From NCBI RefSeq assembly GCF_900142785.1, contig NZ_FRCD01000013.1:62001-126000 (forward strand): a stretch of 64,000 bases of DNA, in the 5' to 3' direction. This DNA is from Chryseobacterium carnipullorum (GTDB taxonomy: Bacteria > Bacteroidota > Bacteroidia > Flavobacteriales > Weeksellaceae). Positions 63,942-64,000 of the stretch are shown here, piece by piece; positions within the stretch are counted from its first letter, which is position 1, and each line of letters opens with the position of its first letter. The notes under the pieces are model-generated. The model was not told the origin of the DNA, did no database searches, and saw only the letters and a list, made by a program, of their open reading frames with translations. Made by a program: the position numbers and the translations under genes.

Positions 63942-64000
63942 AATAGTACTTATTATTCTGTAATTATTAAACATTCATTGACCGGAATGTAAAGGTTTTT

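Overview
The window is AT-rich DNA from a flavobacterium, most likely Chryseobacterium or a close relative in the Weeksellaceae. The support is a SusC/SusD pair, many promoters with the Bacteroidetes -7 element TAnnTTTG, a Cas13b effector and typical Weeksellaceae gene families. The call rests on protein and promoter character only, since no search could be run.

Layout. 1-7.3 kb is core or housekeeping sequence (acetyltransferase, cupin, two hydrolases, a HAD phosphatase, an HsdR-N nuclease-like protein, DNA polymerase III delta, thioredoxin reductase). It ends in a tandem array of ~227 bp extragenic repeats, with an inverted copy at 2.6-2.8 kb. 7.3-12.5 kb is a minimal type VI-B CRISPR-Cas locus: one Cas13b of 1156 aa and a 10-repeat array on the same strand, with no cas1, cas2, csx27 or csx28 in the window. 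A tRNA-Ser(TGA) at 12.7 kb borders a 13-38 kb accessory region. That region holds four surface-fibre-like genes plus two remnants, two intact membrane-spanning TPR-HTH regulators plus a remnant, two paralogous lipoproteins, PAP2 phosphatases (one frameshifted), a VirK/DUF535 protein and IS3 and IS5 debris. At 37.6-39.0 kb lies a MACPF (perforin-fold) lipoprotein. 40.4-51.4 kb is an uptake module: a LytS-type kinase, a zinc metalloprotease, SusC, SusD, a LytTR response regulator and an S41 peptidase. 54.3-61.6 kb is a six-gene phosphorelay cluster (two hybrid kinases, two single-domain receivers, CheR-like and CheB-like proteins). The window ends with a Mug-type glycosylase and a di-haem peroxidase.

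Main discovery candidate. Inside the 13-36 kb region I find eight copies of one promoter architecture. Each has two to four tandem 11-bp units (consensus TGATGTATNNA), and in all eight the first base of the last unit lies 39 or 40 bp upstream of a TAnnTTTG-like -7 box. They precede the fibre-like genes, the lipoprotein operons, an OmpH gene and two decayed gene copies. This looks like a dedicated surface-protein regulon. The TPR-TM-HTH proteins encoded among these genes are candidates for the activator, which is an inference. Inverted, internally repetitive fibre genes at 24.0-26.5 and 29.8-31.9 kb, together with many truncated paralogues, suggest recombination-driven diversification.
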